Assembly (NCBI GenBank): GCA_934511165.1
Contig: CAKSWA010000003.1
Coordinates: forward strand, 1 to 64,000
Length of the DNA stretch: 64,000 bases
Origin: an uncultured Oscillospiraceae bacterium
Lineage (GTDB): Bacteria; Bacillota; Clostridia; Oscillospirales; Oscillospiraceae
Direction: 5' to 3'
The translations under genes were made by a program, and so were the position numbers. Shown here piece by piece: positions 7,684 to 16,408 of the stretch. A model generated the notes under the pieces. That model had not been told where the DNA came from, did not search any database, and saw only the letters and a program-made list of their open reading frames with translations. Each line of letters starts with the position of its first letter. Position 1 is the stretch's first letter.

Positions 7684-9021
7684 ATGACAAAGAAACAAAT
7701 CGGATCCGAACCAATTTACGACGCGCGCTCCCTTGGCACGCCGCGCATGCTGGTGCTCGGATTGCAGCACATGTTTGCCATGTTCGGCGCGACCGTCCTT
7801 GTCCCGGCGCTCACCGGTCTGAACGTTGCCACCACGCTGCTCTTCGCCGGTCTCGGCACGCTGCTCTTCCATCTGCTCACCAAGGGTAAGGTCCCCGCGT
7901 TCCTCGGCTCTTCGTTCGCATTCATCGGCGGCTACGCTGCCATCGCCCCGAACAAGGAACCCGAACTTCTCGTTTACGCCTGCGTCGGCGTTGCGGCGGC
8001 GGGTCTCATGTACGTCGTCCTCTCCGCTCTCTTCAAGGCCTTCGGCGTGAAGAAGGTCATGCGCTTTTTCCCCCCGATCGTCACCGGCCCGATCATCATT
8101 GCCATCGGCCTGACGCTCTCCTCCTCCGCGATCACCAACTGCTCCGCCAACTGGCTCGTCGCCGTCGTCGCCATCGCGATCGTCATCGGCTTCAACATGT
8201 GGGGCAAGGGCATGACCAAGATCATCCCCATCCTGCTCGGCGTTCTCGGCTCCTATGTCTTCGCGCTGATCGTTGACCCCGCCGCCCGTGCCAAGGTCGT
8301 TGAGGCCGTCGGCGAGGCCGCCTGGATCGGCTTCCCCATCTACGGCGAGCGCACCGTGTTCTCCCTGTTCTCTGCCGCCGACTTCGACAGCGGCCTTCTC
8401 GTGAGCGCCATCTTCACGATCGTCCCGCTCTCTCTTGCCACGATGGTCGAGCACATCGGCGACATCTGCGCCATCTCCTCCACGGTTGAAAAGAACTACA
8501 TGGTCGACCCCGGCTTCCACCGCACGCTCCTCGGCGACGGTCTCGCTACGACGCTCGCCGCTCTCTTCGGCGCTCCCGCCAACACCACCTACGGCGAAAA
8601 TACCGGCGTTCTCGCCCTGACCCGCGTCTACGATCCCGCTGTCATCCGCATCGCTGCGGTGTTCGCTGTCATCGTGTCCTTCTGCCCGAAGTTCTCCGCT
8701 CTCGTCTCCGCGATGCCCACCGCCACGATCGGCGGCGTGTCCCTCGTCCTCTACGGCATGATCTCCGCGGTCGGCGTGCGCAACGTCGTGGAAAACAACG
8801 TGGACTTCTCCAACACCCGCAACATCATCATCGCCGCGCTCATCCTCGTCCTCGCGATCGGCATCACCTACACCGCCCCCATCCAGATCGGTATCGTGAG
8901 CTTCTCCGGTCTTGCGGTCGCCTCCATCGTGGGCATCGTGCTCAACGCCATCCTGCCCGGCAAGGACTACGAGTTCGTGCAGGAGGACAAGGGTTCCACC
9001 TCCGTGGACTTCAAAGTGTGA
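7684..9021 (+). CDS. uraA: Uracil permease, NCS2 family
   Basis: This 445-residue multispanning protein is a nucleobase:cation symporter-2 for uracil uptake. It shows the N-terminal PRMLVLGLQHMFAMFGATVLVP typical of UraA/PyrP. The substrate-binding part of the fold includes MVEHIGDICAI, and the half-helix region reads GAPANTTYGENTGVLALT. The start at 7684 is preceded by GGAGAG. Cotranscribed with pyrR, it should be controlled by the PyrR attenuator. An intrinsic terminator follows. The symbol pyrP is equally used for this protein. Confidence 0.93.
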   Translation: MTKKQIGSEPIYDARSLGTPRMLVLGLQHMFAMFGATVLVPALTGLNVATTLLFAGLGTLLFHLLTKGKVPAFLGSSFAFIGGYAAIAPNKEPELLVYACVGVAAAGLMYVVLSALFKAFGVKKVMRFFPPIVTGPIIIAIGLTLSSSAITNCSANWLVAVVAIAIVIGFNMWGKGMTKIIPILLGVLGSYVFALIVDPAARAKVVEAVGEAAWIGFPIYGERTVFSLFSAADFDSGLLVSAIFTIVPLSLATMVEHIGDICAISSTVEKNYMVDPGFHRTLLGDGLATTLAALFGAPANTTYGENTGVLALTRVYDPAVIRIAAVFAVIVSFCPKFSALVSAMPTATIGGVSLVLYGMISAVGVRNVVENNVDFSNTRNIIIAALILVLAIGITYTAPIQIGIVSFSGLAVASIVGIVLNAILPGKDYEFVQEDKGSTSVDFKV

Positions 9022-9061
9022 TATCTCTCCGCCTCTCTTAAATATCTTCCCTGTAAAGGGG

Positions 9062-9095
9062 GACGCGCCGTATCCGCGGCGCGTCTCTCTTTTTG
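9062..9095 (+). terminator. Intrinsic terminator of the pyrR-uraA operon
   Basis: GACGCGCC pairs with GGCGCGTC around an eight-base loop, followed by TCTCTTTTT. Confidence 0.85.
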
Positions 9096-9154
9096 CCGAT
9101 TCCGGCGTTGCCTTTTTCATCGAAGCGTGATAACATAGTTTTGTATGGAGTGTG

Positions 9155-9730
9155 ATGATCATGGAAGCGATGGACAGACTGCAAAAGGAATGTCTCTCCT
9201 GCCGGGACTGCCCGCTTTCGCAGGGGCGGCACAACGTTGTTTTCGGCGTCGGTGATCCCGAGAGCGAGCTGATGTTCATCGGCGAGGGGCCGGGCGAGCA
9301 GGAAGATCTGCAGGGCGAGCCGTTTGTCGGCCCGGCGGGAAAGCTGCTCGACGATATGCTCGAAATGATCGATCTCGACCGCTCGCGCGTTTACATTGCG
9401 AACGTCGTCAAGTGCCGTCCGCCGCACAACCGCGATCCTCTCAACGAGGAACAGGCAGCCTGCCGCCGCTGGCTGGATGCGCAGCGCGATCTGATCCGTC
9501 CGAAGCTTATCGTATGTCTCGGGCGCATCGCCGCGATGGCCATCATCAAGCCGGACTTTCGCATCACACGCGAGCACGGCCAATGGTTCGACATTGAAAG
9601 CGCCCGCGCCATGGCAATTTACCATCCGTCTGCGCTGCTGCGCGACATCACCAAACGCCCGGAAACGTTTGCCGATCTACGCTCGCTTCGCAGCGAGGCC
9701 AAGCGCGTATGCGAACGGCTCTATAAATAA
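9155..9730 (+). CDS. Type-4 uracil-DNA glycosylase, Fe-S
   Basis: This protein of about 190 residues removes uracil from DNA as the first step of base excision repair. Active-site motif A is GEGPGEQED, and the C-terminal motif is HPSALLR. Cysteines in CLSCRDCPL, VKCRPP and the following ACRRW supply the [4Fe-4S] ligands typical of family 4. GGAG at 9147-9150 could serve ATG 9155 or ATG 9161, so the start is uncertain by two codons. It follows the uracil operon after its terminator and heads a run with the DUF2156 and GNAT genes. Confidence 0.9.
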   Translation: MIMEAMDRLQKECLSCRDCPLSQGRHNVVFGVGDPESELMFIGEGPGEQEDLQGEPFVGPAGKLLDDMLEMIDLDRSRVYIANVVKCRPPHNRDPLNEEQAACRRWLDAQRDLIRPKLIVCLGRIAAMAIIKPDFRITREHGQWFDIESARAMAIYHPSALLRDITKRPETFADLRSLRSEAKRVCERLYK

Positions 9731-9757
9731 AATAACAAAACGGAAAGGCTTTTTCTT

Positions 9758-10654
9758 ATGAGCGAATTTCAGCCCATCGGGCTGCAGCACAAACCGCTGT
9801 TCGATGAAACGCTTGGCTGGGAGGATTCCAAAAGCTCCTCGGACAGCTTCGGAAACGTATTTCTCTGGGACATTCTCTGCCGCCGCAATGTCGCCGTTCT
9901 CGGCGATCGCCTCGGCATCGAATACCTTTGCCCTAAGGGGGCATTCTACGCCTATCCCTCCGGCCGGGGTGAGCTTGCTCCCGCGATCGAAACGCTTCGC
10001 GCGCGTGCCGCAGAGCACAAGCGGCCTCTCTATCTGGAAGGTGTGACCGCGCCGCAGCGCGCCGCGCTGGAAGCGGCACTGCCGGGGAAGTTCCGCTTTT
10101 TTGAGGATCGTGACGACGCCGATTACATGTACTCTGTCGAATCGTTCGCAACGCTCTCTGGGAAGAAGCTCCACGGCAAGCGGAATTTCTGCAACCGGTT
10201 TGAAGCATCGCACGACTGGCATTACGAAGCCCTATCTCCTGCCGCGTTTGACGACTGCCGCAGCCTGCTCCAGAGCTGGGATGCCGAGAAGGACGGCGGG
10301 AATGCAGAGGAAAATGAGGCCATCGAACGGATGTTCCAGTATTGGGACTCGCTCGGCATGGCCGGCGGTATTCTCTATGCCGACGGCAAGCCCGCAGCAT
10401 TCACCGCCGGGGAACGGCTCGGCGGCGACACGATCGACGTGCATTTTGAAAAGGCTCTCGACGATCTCCCCGGCGCGTACCCGATGATTGCGCGGGAGTT
10501 TGCCCGGCAGCTGCAAAGGGATTTTCCGGAGATCCGGTATCTTAACCGCGAGGAAGATATGGGCATCCCCGGTCTTCGAAAAGCGAAAGAGGAGTGGTAT
10601 CCGATGTTCATGATCGACAAATTCACCGCTCTCTGGCTGGAGGACGAAGCATGA
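9758..10654 (+). CDS. DUF2156 (phosphatidylglycerol-lysyltransferase-like) protein
   Basis: This 298-residue soluble protein matches DUF2156, a double-GNAT fold related to the catalytic domain of MprF aminoacyl-phosphatidylglycerol synthases and FemX-type aminoacyl transferases. The central HGKRNFCNRFE and the C-terminal IRYLNREEDMGIPGLRKAK are recognisable. There is no membrane domain, so lipid flipping is excluded and the acceptor is unknown. The next gene starts inside its stop codon (ATGA). Confidence 0.85.
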   Translation: MSEFQPIGLQHKPLFDETLGWEDSKSSSDSFGNVFLWDILCRRNVAVLGDRLGIEYLCPKGAFYAYPSGRGELAPAIETLRARAAEHKRPLYLEGVTAPQRAALEAALPGKFRFFEDRDDADYMYSVESFATLSGKKLHGKRNFCNRFEASHDWHYEALSPAAFDDCRSLLQSWDAEKDGGNAEENEAIERMFQYWDSLGMAGGILYADGKPAAFTAGERLGGDTIDVHFEKALDDLPGAYPMIAREFARQLQRDFPEIRYLNREEDMGIPGLRKAKEEWYPMFMIDKFTALWLEDEA

Positions 10655-11289
10655 CGCCGCGTCCGTCCCGCGAGGGCGACGAAAAAGCGCTCAAAGCGCT
10701 TTGGCGCGAGGTGTTCGGCGATACGGACGAGTATATTGATACGTTCTTCCGCGAGGTCTATCGCCCCGGCATGGCGAGTGTGATCGAGGAGGACGGTACC
10801 GTCGCCGCGGCGGCGTATGCTGTGCCGTTCGGCGGCGTTCGGTACATTTACGCCGTGGCAACAAAGCCGGAGTATCGCGGCCGGGGCTATGGCCGCGCCG
10901 TAACGCTTGCCGCCGCCGGAGGAGAGCCGGCATATCTCTGCCCGGCAGATGCCACGCTCCGGTGCTGGTATGCGCTCACGATGCGCGCGAAAACGGTATC
11001 GTACCGCACGGACACGCCGCTTCCCGCTGCGCGCCGGAAGATCACGGCAGCGGAATTCAACGAGCGCCGCGAGATATGGCTGGACGGCATCCCGCACGCG
11101 AAGTACAGCGACGGGATATTGAAGCTCTTCTCCGTGACCGGGGAATTCTTCTGCGGCGAGCACGGCGATATCTATGCCGTAGACGGCGGCCGCGTGTGCG
11201 AGGCGCTTCCCGCGCGCGCAGGCGACGAGCCGTTTCTCATGGGGCTCAACGGCGCCGAGCCGATCTACTGGGGTCTGGCGCTGGAATAA
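10651..11289 (+). CDS. GNAT family N-acetyltransferase
   Basis: This 212-residue protein has the acetyl-CoA-binding motif A at YAVATKPEYRGRGYGRAV (Q/RxxGxG/A form RGRGYG). It would transfer an acyl group from acyl-CoA to an unknown amine. The C-terminal half (about residues 120-212) is a less conserved extension. The ATG at 10651 overlaps the upstream stop, so this gene is translationally coupled to the DUF2156 gene, and the pair may modify the same substrate. Confidence 0.85.
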   Translation: MTPRPSREGDEKALKALWREVFGDTDEYIDTFFREVYRPGMASVIEEDGTVAAAAYAVPFGGVRYIYAVATKPEYRGRGYGRAVTLAAAGGEPAYLCPADATLRCWYALTMRAKTVSYRTDTPLPAARRKITAAEFNERREIWLDGIPHAKYSDGILKLFSVTGEFFCGEHGDIYAVDGGRVCEALPARAGDEPFLMGLNGAEPIYWGLALE

Positions 11290-11294
11290 GGATG

Positions 11295-11331
11295 AAAAAG
11301 GCTTCTCTCAGAGTTTGAGAGAAGCCTTTTT
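11295..11331 (+). terminator. Intrinsic terminator
   Basis: AAAAAGGCTTCTCTCA pairs with TTGAGAGAAGCCTTTTT right after the GNAT gene. The A and T flanks make it potentially bidirectional. Confidence 0.9.
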
Positions 11332-11339
11332 CTATTAGC

Positions 11340-11482
11340 GGGGGACCGATTAACCCCTCAGTCAGCCTTACGGCTGCCAACTCCCCTATCGAGGGGAGCC
11401 AAGTTGGTTTTTCGCAAGCTTACTTGCCTCCCCTAACAGGGGAGGCGGATTTTGCCAAAGGCAAAAGACGAAGGGGTTTTCT
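11340..11482. repeat. Intergenic palindromic repeat block
   Basis: This non-coding block is built of inverted segments such as CTCCCCTATCGAGGGGAG, CCTCCCCTAACAGGGGAGG and TTTTGCCAAAGGCAAAA. It is framed by ACCCCT near the left end and AGGGGT near the right end. It looks like a dispersed element of Oscillospiraceae and no protein is encoded. Confidence 0.5.
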
Positions 11483-11487
11483 CCACA

Positions 11488-12612
11488 TTATTCCGCGTTC
11501 AGATAATACACCGTTAAAAGATCAACACATGCGCCGTAGCTCTGCATGCCGCGGTAATCGCCGTAGGTTTGCAGGAAGGATTCGTAGACCTTTTCGGAAA
11601 CATCCGCCGCTGGCGTCTCAAACTGCTTCCAGTAAGCGTTGTTCGCAGTCAGATCGGCGCGCACAGCCTCGCTGAGTGAAGAGTATACCTCGTGCCAGGC
11701 GTCGTAATCCGCGCTGTAGAGCGCGTTGCCGAGGTAAATATAGGCGAGCAGCGCGCCGGAGTAGCGGTACTCATCGTCGCCGCTTTCCATACACGCGACA
11801 ACGGCGCAGAAGTTTGCCTCGTCCTCGCGCGCCACACCGTGCAGGTGCGCCAGTTCGTGCGCGATGGTGGACGGCAGCAAGCACACGGGCGAATCGGCAT
11901 TGAGATTCGCTTCCGCCGTATACGGGAAAAAGAAACCGGTATAGTGGATATAGCTCAAAAGGCGCGAGAGCACCACGGGCTTTGCCCGCACCGCCGGGGC
12001 GGCAAGGCACGGGAAGGTCTGCTCCGCGCCCTCATAGATATCCGCAGAGCGGCGGAAGATTGCGTCCTTATCCATGGCGCACACGCCGTTCCTGTCGCGC
12101 TCTGTGCGCTCTGCCAGCGTATTGGCCTGCGCGGCGAAGTACTTCGTCACGGTTTCCAGCTCCTGCACGGAGACATCGCGCCGCTTCAGCCCGGTCTGCT
12201 CGGTGAAGCTGTCGGAATAATAAAGCACGCCCCACCACAGGCAGAAGAGCGCAAACAGCGCCGCCGAGACGGAAAGGATTGTCATCCCCGTGCGGTAAGC
12301 CTTCGCCCAGCGCCGCAGGATAAGCCGTACGAGCAAGACGATGAGCAGCACAACGCCGAGCGTCACGAGGAAGAGGATGACCCACTCCGTCACGGAAAAC
12401 GGCACGGCGGAGAAGAGCCGTCCCGCAAAGGCGTGCCACGGGCGCACAAGCGTCCGGCAGAGGGCATTCATGACCGCCTTGTTGCCGCGCAGCAGGAAGT
12501 ACGCCGCAAGCCACGCGAGCGACACGAGCAGCACAACATGGCGCGCCGGACACAGCCGCCATAGCGACCGAAACGTTATTTTCTTTTTCTCCGTTGTTTC
12601 CATATCTGGCAT
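11488..12612 (-). CDS. DUF3810 family membrane protein with zinc-protease motif
   Basis: This protein of about 374 residues has three N-terminal membrane segments (roughly residues 20-40, 70-95 and 105-125). A large extracytoplasmic domain follows, with H252-E-L-A-H256 and a nearby acidic EDEANF, the gluzincin-like pattern. It matches DUF3810, a family of putative membrane metalloproteases without a defined substrate. The ATG at 12612 was chosen because GGAG lies just upstream, although an ATG three codons further in is also possible. It sits alone between a repeat block and a terminator. Confidence 0.8.
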   Translation of the reverse strand: MPDMETTEKKKITFRSLWRLCPARHVVLLVSLAWLAAYFLLRGNKAVMNALCRTLVRPWHAFAGRLFSAVPFSVTEWVILFLVTLGVVLLIVLLVRLILRRWAKAYRTGMTILSVSAALFALFCLWWGVLYYSDSFTEQTGLKRRDVSVQELETVTKYFAAQANTLAERTERDRNGVCAMDKDAIFRRSADIYEGAEQTFPCLAAPAVRAKPVVLSRLLSYIHYTGFFFPYTAEANLNADSPVCLLPSTIAHELAHLHGVAREDEANFCAVVACMESGDDEYRYSGALLAYIYLGNALYSADYDAWHEVYSSLSEAVRADLTANNAYWKQFETPAADVSEKVYESFLQTYGDYRGMQSYGACVDLLTVYYLNAE

Positions 12613-12644
12613 TTTACTCCGTCCGGCTTTGAAAGGCAACCGGT

Positions 12645-12680
12645 AAAAAAAGACGGAGCAGAGGTATCCTCCGCTCCGTC
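12645..12680 (-). terminator. Intrinsic terminator of the zinc-ribbon gene
   Basis: On the minus strand GGACGGAGCGGAGG pairs with CCTCTGCTCCGTC, followed by T7. Confidence 0.85.
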
Positions 12681-12697
12681 CAAAATTTTATTCCTTA

Positions 12698-14119
12698 TCA
12701 AGTGGTCTCGTCGCCGAAATCAAAATACTCCGGCATGGTGCCATTCATGCGCGGCACATACCAATCGTCGTAGTAATACGGCATCATCTGAGTATACGGC
12801 ATATCCTCGCAGCTATCGCTGCGTACGTCCTCCCAACTCATGCCCCACGGGCGGAGGAAGATCATATAGTCGATCCAACTGCCGCTGTCATCGGGATCGA
12901 CTGCTTTAGCACGAATGTAGATCATCTGGTCAAACCGGCTGACGATAGAGTCGGCAGGGTCAACGATCCAATCACCGCTGTTAACATCGTCGATCAAGAA
13001 GTAACCAGACTCCGAAAGCATACGCCCCTTATCCGATTTTCCCGGCTTGAAGGTCACATCGATATAGCCAAGATTCGTTCCTTCCTCGCAGGTATCGTCC
13101 CAGATATCCACAAGGCCGGTGTCACCGTCCACCCTGATCGTGGCGCATACGTCCGCCCAGGAGTCCACAATATCTGCATATTCTCCGCCAGCATCGTAAA
13201 CCACCCACCAGCCGTACCAGTCGCCGTCCCACCAGGAGTAGGCCGACTCCACAGGTGCAGCGGTCGTTTCCGGTGCCGTGCTAACCGGAGCTTCTGTCGC
13301 AGCGGGCTCTTTGACCGCCGGGGCTGCCGTTCCCTCTTTGTAGAACACCAGGTTCACGCCGGAATCCATAACGTCCTCCAGCGTAAGGCGGTTATCCACG
13401 AGCCAGCCCTCCAGATCCTCATCGCCCTGAAGATTGATCTCGATCTCGCCGTCGCTTTCCAGCTCATACCGGCAGGTCTCGGTCTCGCCGTCGACCATTA
13501 CACGGCACTTGTTTTTGGAAAGGAGCTCAATGGAAAAGCCATTCGCCCACATATCCTCGATCTCCACGCGGCTTCCCGCATAGGTGCCGTAGGAAGCAAC
13601 ATACACGCCGTAGGTCGGATCATCCGCGTCGTCACTTCCGAAAAAGCCGATCAGGATCACCGCGACCGCAAGGACGCCGATGATAATGAGGATGATGGGC
13701 AGAATCGCCGTTTTCCTTTTCGGGGGCTGGCTGCCGCCGGGAATATCGCGCGGCGGGCGGGGCGGCTGCGTGCCGTTGGGGCTGGCGGCGGCAGGATCGT
13801 AAGAATACGTGCTGCGCGTGATCTCCGGCGAGTACGAGCCGGACGAAGCGGTATTTTGCGCCGCCGGGGTATACGTATAGTCGTTCGCCGGGGTATACGG
13901 CGGAGTGTACGAGCCGGTATCCTCCGGCGTGCCGGACGGCGGATTCGTCCCGGCGTCTGCCGGGGCGGAGTATGTATAGTTGCTGTCGGAGAGCGTGGGC
14001 GGCGTGAACAGCGGTTCGTCCGCCGGAGCGGACGGCGGTGCTTCCACCTTTGTGCCGCACTCGGGACAGAACTTTGCGTCGTCCGTCAGCTTGCTGCCGC
14101 AATTGGGGCAAAATGCCAT
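12698..14119 (-). CDS. Zinc-ribbon membrane-anchored protein of unknown function
   Basis: This 473-residue protein opens with a CPNC...CPEC zinc ribbon (residues 4-22) facing the cytoplasm. A Pro/Ser/Thr/Tyr-rich linker of about 110 residues follows, then a basic stop (PPKRKT) and one membrane helix (AILPIILIIIGVLAVAVILI). The rest is outside the cell and holds two acidic beta-rich domains (about residues 170-260 and 295-473) separated by an Ala/Pro/Thr linker. The architecture resembles zinc_ribbon_2 proteins of Clostridia that display sensory or adhesive domains. No enzymatic motif was recognised. Confidence 0.75.
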   Translation of the reverse strand: MAFCPNCGSKLTDDAKFCPECGTKVEAPPSAPADEPLFTPPTLSDSNYTYSAPADAGTNPPSGTPEDTGSYTPPYTPANDYTYTPAAQNTASSGSYSPEITRSTYSYDPAAASPNGTQPPRPPRDIPGGSQPPKRKTAILPIILIIIGVLAVAVILIGFFGSDDADDPTYGVYVASYGTYAGSRVEIEDMWANGFSIELLSKNKCRVMVDGETETCRYELESDGEIEINLQGDEDLEGWLVDNRLTLEDVMDSGVNLVFYKEGTAAPAVKEPAATEAPVSTAPETTAAPVESAYSWWDGDWYGWWVVYDAGGEYADIVDSWADVCATIRVDGDTGLVDIWDDTCEEGTNLGYIDVTFKPGKSDKGRMLSESGYFLIDDVNSGDWIVDPADSIVSRFDQMIYIRAKAVDPDDSGSWIDYMIFLRPWGMSWEDVRSDSCEDMPYTQMMPYYYDDWYVPRMNGTMPEYFDFGDETT

Positions 14120-14194
14120 AGAGCGTTCCTCCTTGATTGTCTCATTTCTCGGATGGACCCATTATCCCACATTATCGGATGTTTTTCAACAAGG

Positions 14195-14236
14195 AAAAAC
14201 GCGCTGCTTCGTCAAAAAGCAGCGCGTTTTCTCTTT
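14195..14236 (-). terminator. Intrinsic terminator of infC-rpmI-rplT
   Basis: AAAACGCGCTGCTT pairs with AAGCAGCGCGTTTT around a short loop, with T-rich 3' flank on the minus strand. Confidence 0.85.
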
Positions 14237-14244
14237 GGAAAAAA

Positions 14245-14598
14245 TTACAGGCTCGCCTTGGCCTTCTCGCACAGGGCGGTGAAAGCGGCGGCATCGTGGA
14301 TCGCGAGCTCGGAGAGCATCTTGCGGTTCATGTCGATGCCAGCCTTCTTCAGGCCGTGCATGAAGGTGGAGTAGTTCATGCCGTTCATCTTGCAGCCGGC
14401 GCTGATACGGGTAATCCACAGCTGGCGGAAGTCGCGCTTCTTGAGCTTGCGGCCGACGTAAGCGTAACGGCCGGACTTCATCAGCTGCTGGTTAGCCATC
14501 TTATAGTGACGGGACTTGTTTCCCCAATAACCCTTGGCAAGACCCAGCTTTTTATTTCTTCTCTTGCGCGTCATCATCGCGCCTTTGACTCTGGCCAT
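14245..14598 (-). CDS. rplT: 50S ribosomal protein L20
   Basis: This 117-residue basic protein begins MARVKGAMMTRKRR and carries the L20 core GLAKGYWGNKSRHYK. It is an early 23S rRNA assembly factor and, in Firmicutes, the repressor of its own infC-rpmI-rplT operon through the leader RNA. It is the last gene of that operon. Confidence 0.97.
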   Translation of the reverse strand: MARVKGAMMTRKRRNKKLGLAKGYWGNKSRHYKMANQQLMKSGRYAYVGRKLKKRDFRQLWITRISAGCKMNGMNYSTFMHGLKKAGIDMNRKMLSELAIHDAAAFTALCEKAKASL

Positions 14599-14611
14599 CT
14601 TTCAGTCCTCC

Positions 14612-14809
14612 TTATTTGTACGGAATCATCTGCTTGATCGTGGGCGCGGTGGTGGCGTCCGCGTAGGCGCCCTGACGGAGGCCTCTCTTGCGCTTGGTGC
14701 TCTTCTTGTTGAGAATGTGGCTCTTAAAAGCGTGGGCGCGCTTGACCTTGCCGGTCTTGGTGAGATTGAATCTCTTCTTCGCGCCGCTGTGCGATTTCAG
14801 TTTCGGCAT
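14612..14809 (-). CDS. rpmI: 50S ribosomal protein L35
   Basis: This 65-residue basic protein begins MPKLKSHSGAKKRF and has the standard L35 length. It lies 15 bp after infC and 13 bp before rplT in the usual order. Confidence 0.97.
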   Translation of the reverse strand: MPKLKSHSGAKKRFNLTKTGKVKRAHAFKSHILNKKSTKRKRGLRQGAYADATTAPTIKQMIPYK

Positions 14810-14824
14810 CTCGGAATATCTCCT

Positions 14825-15361
14825 TTACTTTTTGTTTGCTTGTTTGTCGGGGGCCTTGGGGGAAAGGAACATGAACATATTCCGTCCCTCCATTTTTGGG
14901 TTTTTGTCCATGGTGGCGATCTCGGCACACTGGGCGGCAAAATTCGTGAGAAGCTGCTCGCCAATGTTGGTGTGCGCCATTTCACGGCCGCGGAAACGCA
15001 CCGTGACCTTCAGCCGGTCGCCGTCCAGGAGGAATTTCTGTCCGTTCTTCAGCTTGGTATTGAAATCGTTCTCGCCAATGCCCGGGGACATGCGGATCTC
15101 TTTGATCTCAATGATGCGCTGATTCTTACGGGCTTCCTTTTCCTTTTTGGTCTGCTCAAAGCGGAATTTGCCGTAGTCCATGATCTTGCACACGGGCGGC
15201 TTTGCCTGCGGAGAGATCAGAACAAGGTCCATCTCCCGCTCTTCAGCGATGCGGAGCGCCTGCTCGCCGGACATAACGCCGAGCTGCTCGCCTTCTTCAC
15301 TGATCAGGCGAACTTCCGGTTCGCGGATCTCTTCGTTGAGCAAATGATTCTGGGTAGCGAT
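14825..15361 (-). CDS. infC: Translation initiation factor IF-3, AUC start
   Basis: IF-3 (178 residues from the proposed start) binds the 30S subunit and checks start codon and initiator tRNA. The N-domain LLNEEIREPEVRLI, the linker with KPPVCKIMDYGKFRFEQ, and the C-domain with EIRMSPGIGENDF are all present. No ATG, GTG or TTG stands at usable distance from the strong GGAGGTG at 15369-15375. Seven bases after it is ATC (15359-15361), giving (M)ATQNHLLNEE. IF-3 genes are known for rare starts such as AUU and AUC, which make IF-3 limit its own synthesis. The open frame upstream of ATC is leader and includes an attenuator. Confidence 0.9.
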   Translation of the reverse strand: MATQNHLLNEEIREPEVRLISEEGEQLGVMSGEQALRIAEEREMDLVLISPQAKPPVCKIMDYGKFRFEQTKKEKEARKNQRIIEIKEIRMSPGIGENDFNTKLKNGQKFLLDGDRLKVTVRFRGREMAHTNIGEQLLTNFAAQCAEIATMDKNPKMEGRNMFMFLSPKAPDKQANKK

Positions 15362-15413
15362 CGTTAAACACCTCCAAATAAGTCGCCGGCGCTCTCGCGC
15401 CTTTTCATGGATG

Positions 15414-15443
15414 CAAAAAAGCGGATACGCAAACCGCATCCGC
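15414..15443 (-). promoter_or_regulatory. Transcription attenuator in the infC leader
   Basis: GCGGATGCGG-TTT-GCGTATCCGC forms a stem (minus strand), followed by T6, between the promoter and the infC start. A terminator here in a leader of about 180 nt fits the L20-controlled leaders of Firmicutes infC operons; binding of L20 is inferred, not seen. Confidence 0.7.
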
Positions 15444-15548
15444 ACACACTCCGACCCCATACAAAATAGAGCCAAAAAATGTTGACCGCGGCGCGCGCTG
15501 GGCGGCCGGGTGAGACCGGAAACGATCTGCTTTCTTTTAAGCAGGGAT

Positions 15549-15577
15549 ATTATAGCTGTAGGGATACGAAATGTCAA
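15549..15577 (-). promoter_or_regulatory. Consensus sigma-A promoter of infC-rpmI-rplT
   Basis: Both hexamers are perfect: TTGACA (15572-15577 on the minus strand) and TATAAT (15549-15554), with a 17-bp spacer. Confidence 0.9.
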
Positions 15578-15579
15578 GG

Positions 15580-15606
15580 GGAAGAGCAAAAGAAATTTGC
15601 TCTTCC
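15580..15606 (-). terminator. Hairpin after deoC
   Basis: GGAAGAGCAAA pairs with TTTGCTCTTCC just beyond the deoC stop and directly upstream of the infC -35 box. There is no proper U tract, so termination may be partial. Confidence 0.5.
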
Positions 15607-15627
15607 TCCTGGAATTTCAAGTATTTT

Positions 15628-16296
15628 TTACTCGGCCTTTTCCTCTTCGAGCTGCTTGGCAATCTTTACGATGCGGCTCGTGCCGAGGCGCTCCGCGCCA
15701 AGCTCGATGAAATGCTCGGCATCCTCAATGGAGGAGATGCCGCCCGCGGCCTTGACCTTGACGGAAGGAGCGCAATGCGCGCGCATGAGCGCCACATCGT
15801 CAAACGTCGCGCCGCCCTTCGAAAAGCCGGTGGAGGTTTTGATATACTCCGCACCGCTCGCCGACACGATCTCGCAGAGCTTGATCTTCTCCTCATCCGT
15901 GAGCAGGCAGCACTCGATGATGACCTTCAAAAGCTTCCCGCCGCACGCGGCCTTGATGCGGACGATCTCGTCGAGCTGCATGTCCCAGCACTGATCCTTC
16001 ACCATGCCGAGATTGATGACCGTATCGATCTCGTCTGCGCCGTTTTTCACGGCGTCCTCGGTCTCAAAGACCTTGGAAGCGGTGGTGTTGTAGCCGTTTG
16101 GAAACCCGATGACGGTACAAATCTTCATCTGGCCGTTTACATAACGCTTGGCCCCCGCCACGTGCGCGGGCGGAATGCAGACGGAGGCGCAGCCGAAGCG
16201 AATCGCGTCATCGCACAGCGCGCGGATCTCCGCGGCGGTGCAGTCGGTACGGAGGAGCGTATGGTCGCAGCGGGCAAGAATGTCTTTTATATCCAT
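15628..16296 (-). CDS. deoC: Deoxyribose-phosphate aldolase
   Basis: This 222-residue TIM-barrel class I aldolase splits 2-deoxyribose-5-phosphate into glyceraldehyde-3-phosphate and acetaldehyde during deoxynucleoside salvage. Schiff-base region EYIKTSTGFSKGGAT and the second lysine in VKVKAAGGISS are clear. It is a single gene here, without deoA, deoB or a nucleoside phosphorylase beside it. Confidence 0.95.
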   Translation of the reverse strand: MDIKDILARCDHTLLRTDCTAAEIRALCDDAIRFGCASVCIPPAHVAGAKRYVNGQMKICTVIGFPNGYNTTASKVFETEDAVKNGADEIDTVINLGMVKDQCWDMQLDEIVRIKAACGGKLLKVIIECCLLTDEEKIKLCEIVSASGAEYIKTSTGFSKGGATFDDVALMRAHCAPSVKVKAAGGISSIEDAEHFIELGAERLGTSRIVKIAKQLEEEKAE

Positions 16297-16408
16297 GATG
16301 TTCTGCCTTTCCTTCCTTGTTTTGTTGTCTGCATCATATCACACGCACGCGAAAGAAACAAGGCATTTTGTCCCGCGGGTGTGAATAGGCTATGGCGAGG
16401 TGTTACAA

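Noticed and set aside
15362..15589. An N-terminal extension of IF-3 encoded upstream of the ATC
   Set aside because: The stretch contains the attenuator hairpin, and the family begins close to LLNEEIR.
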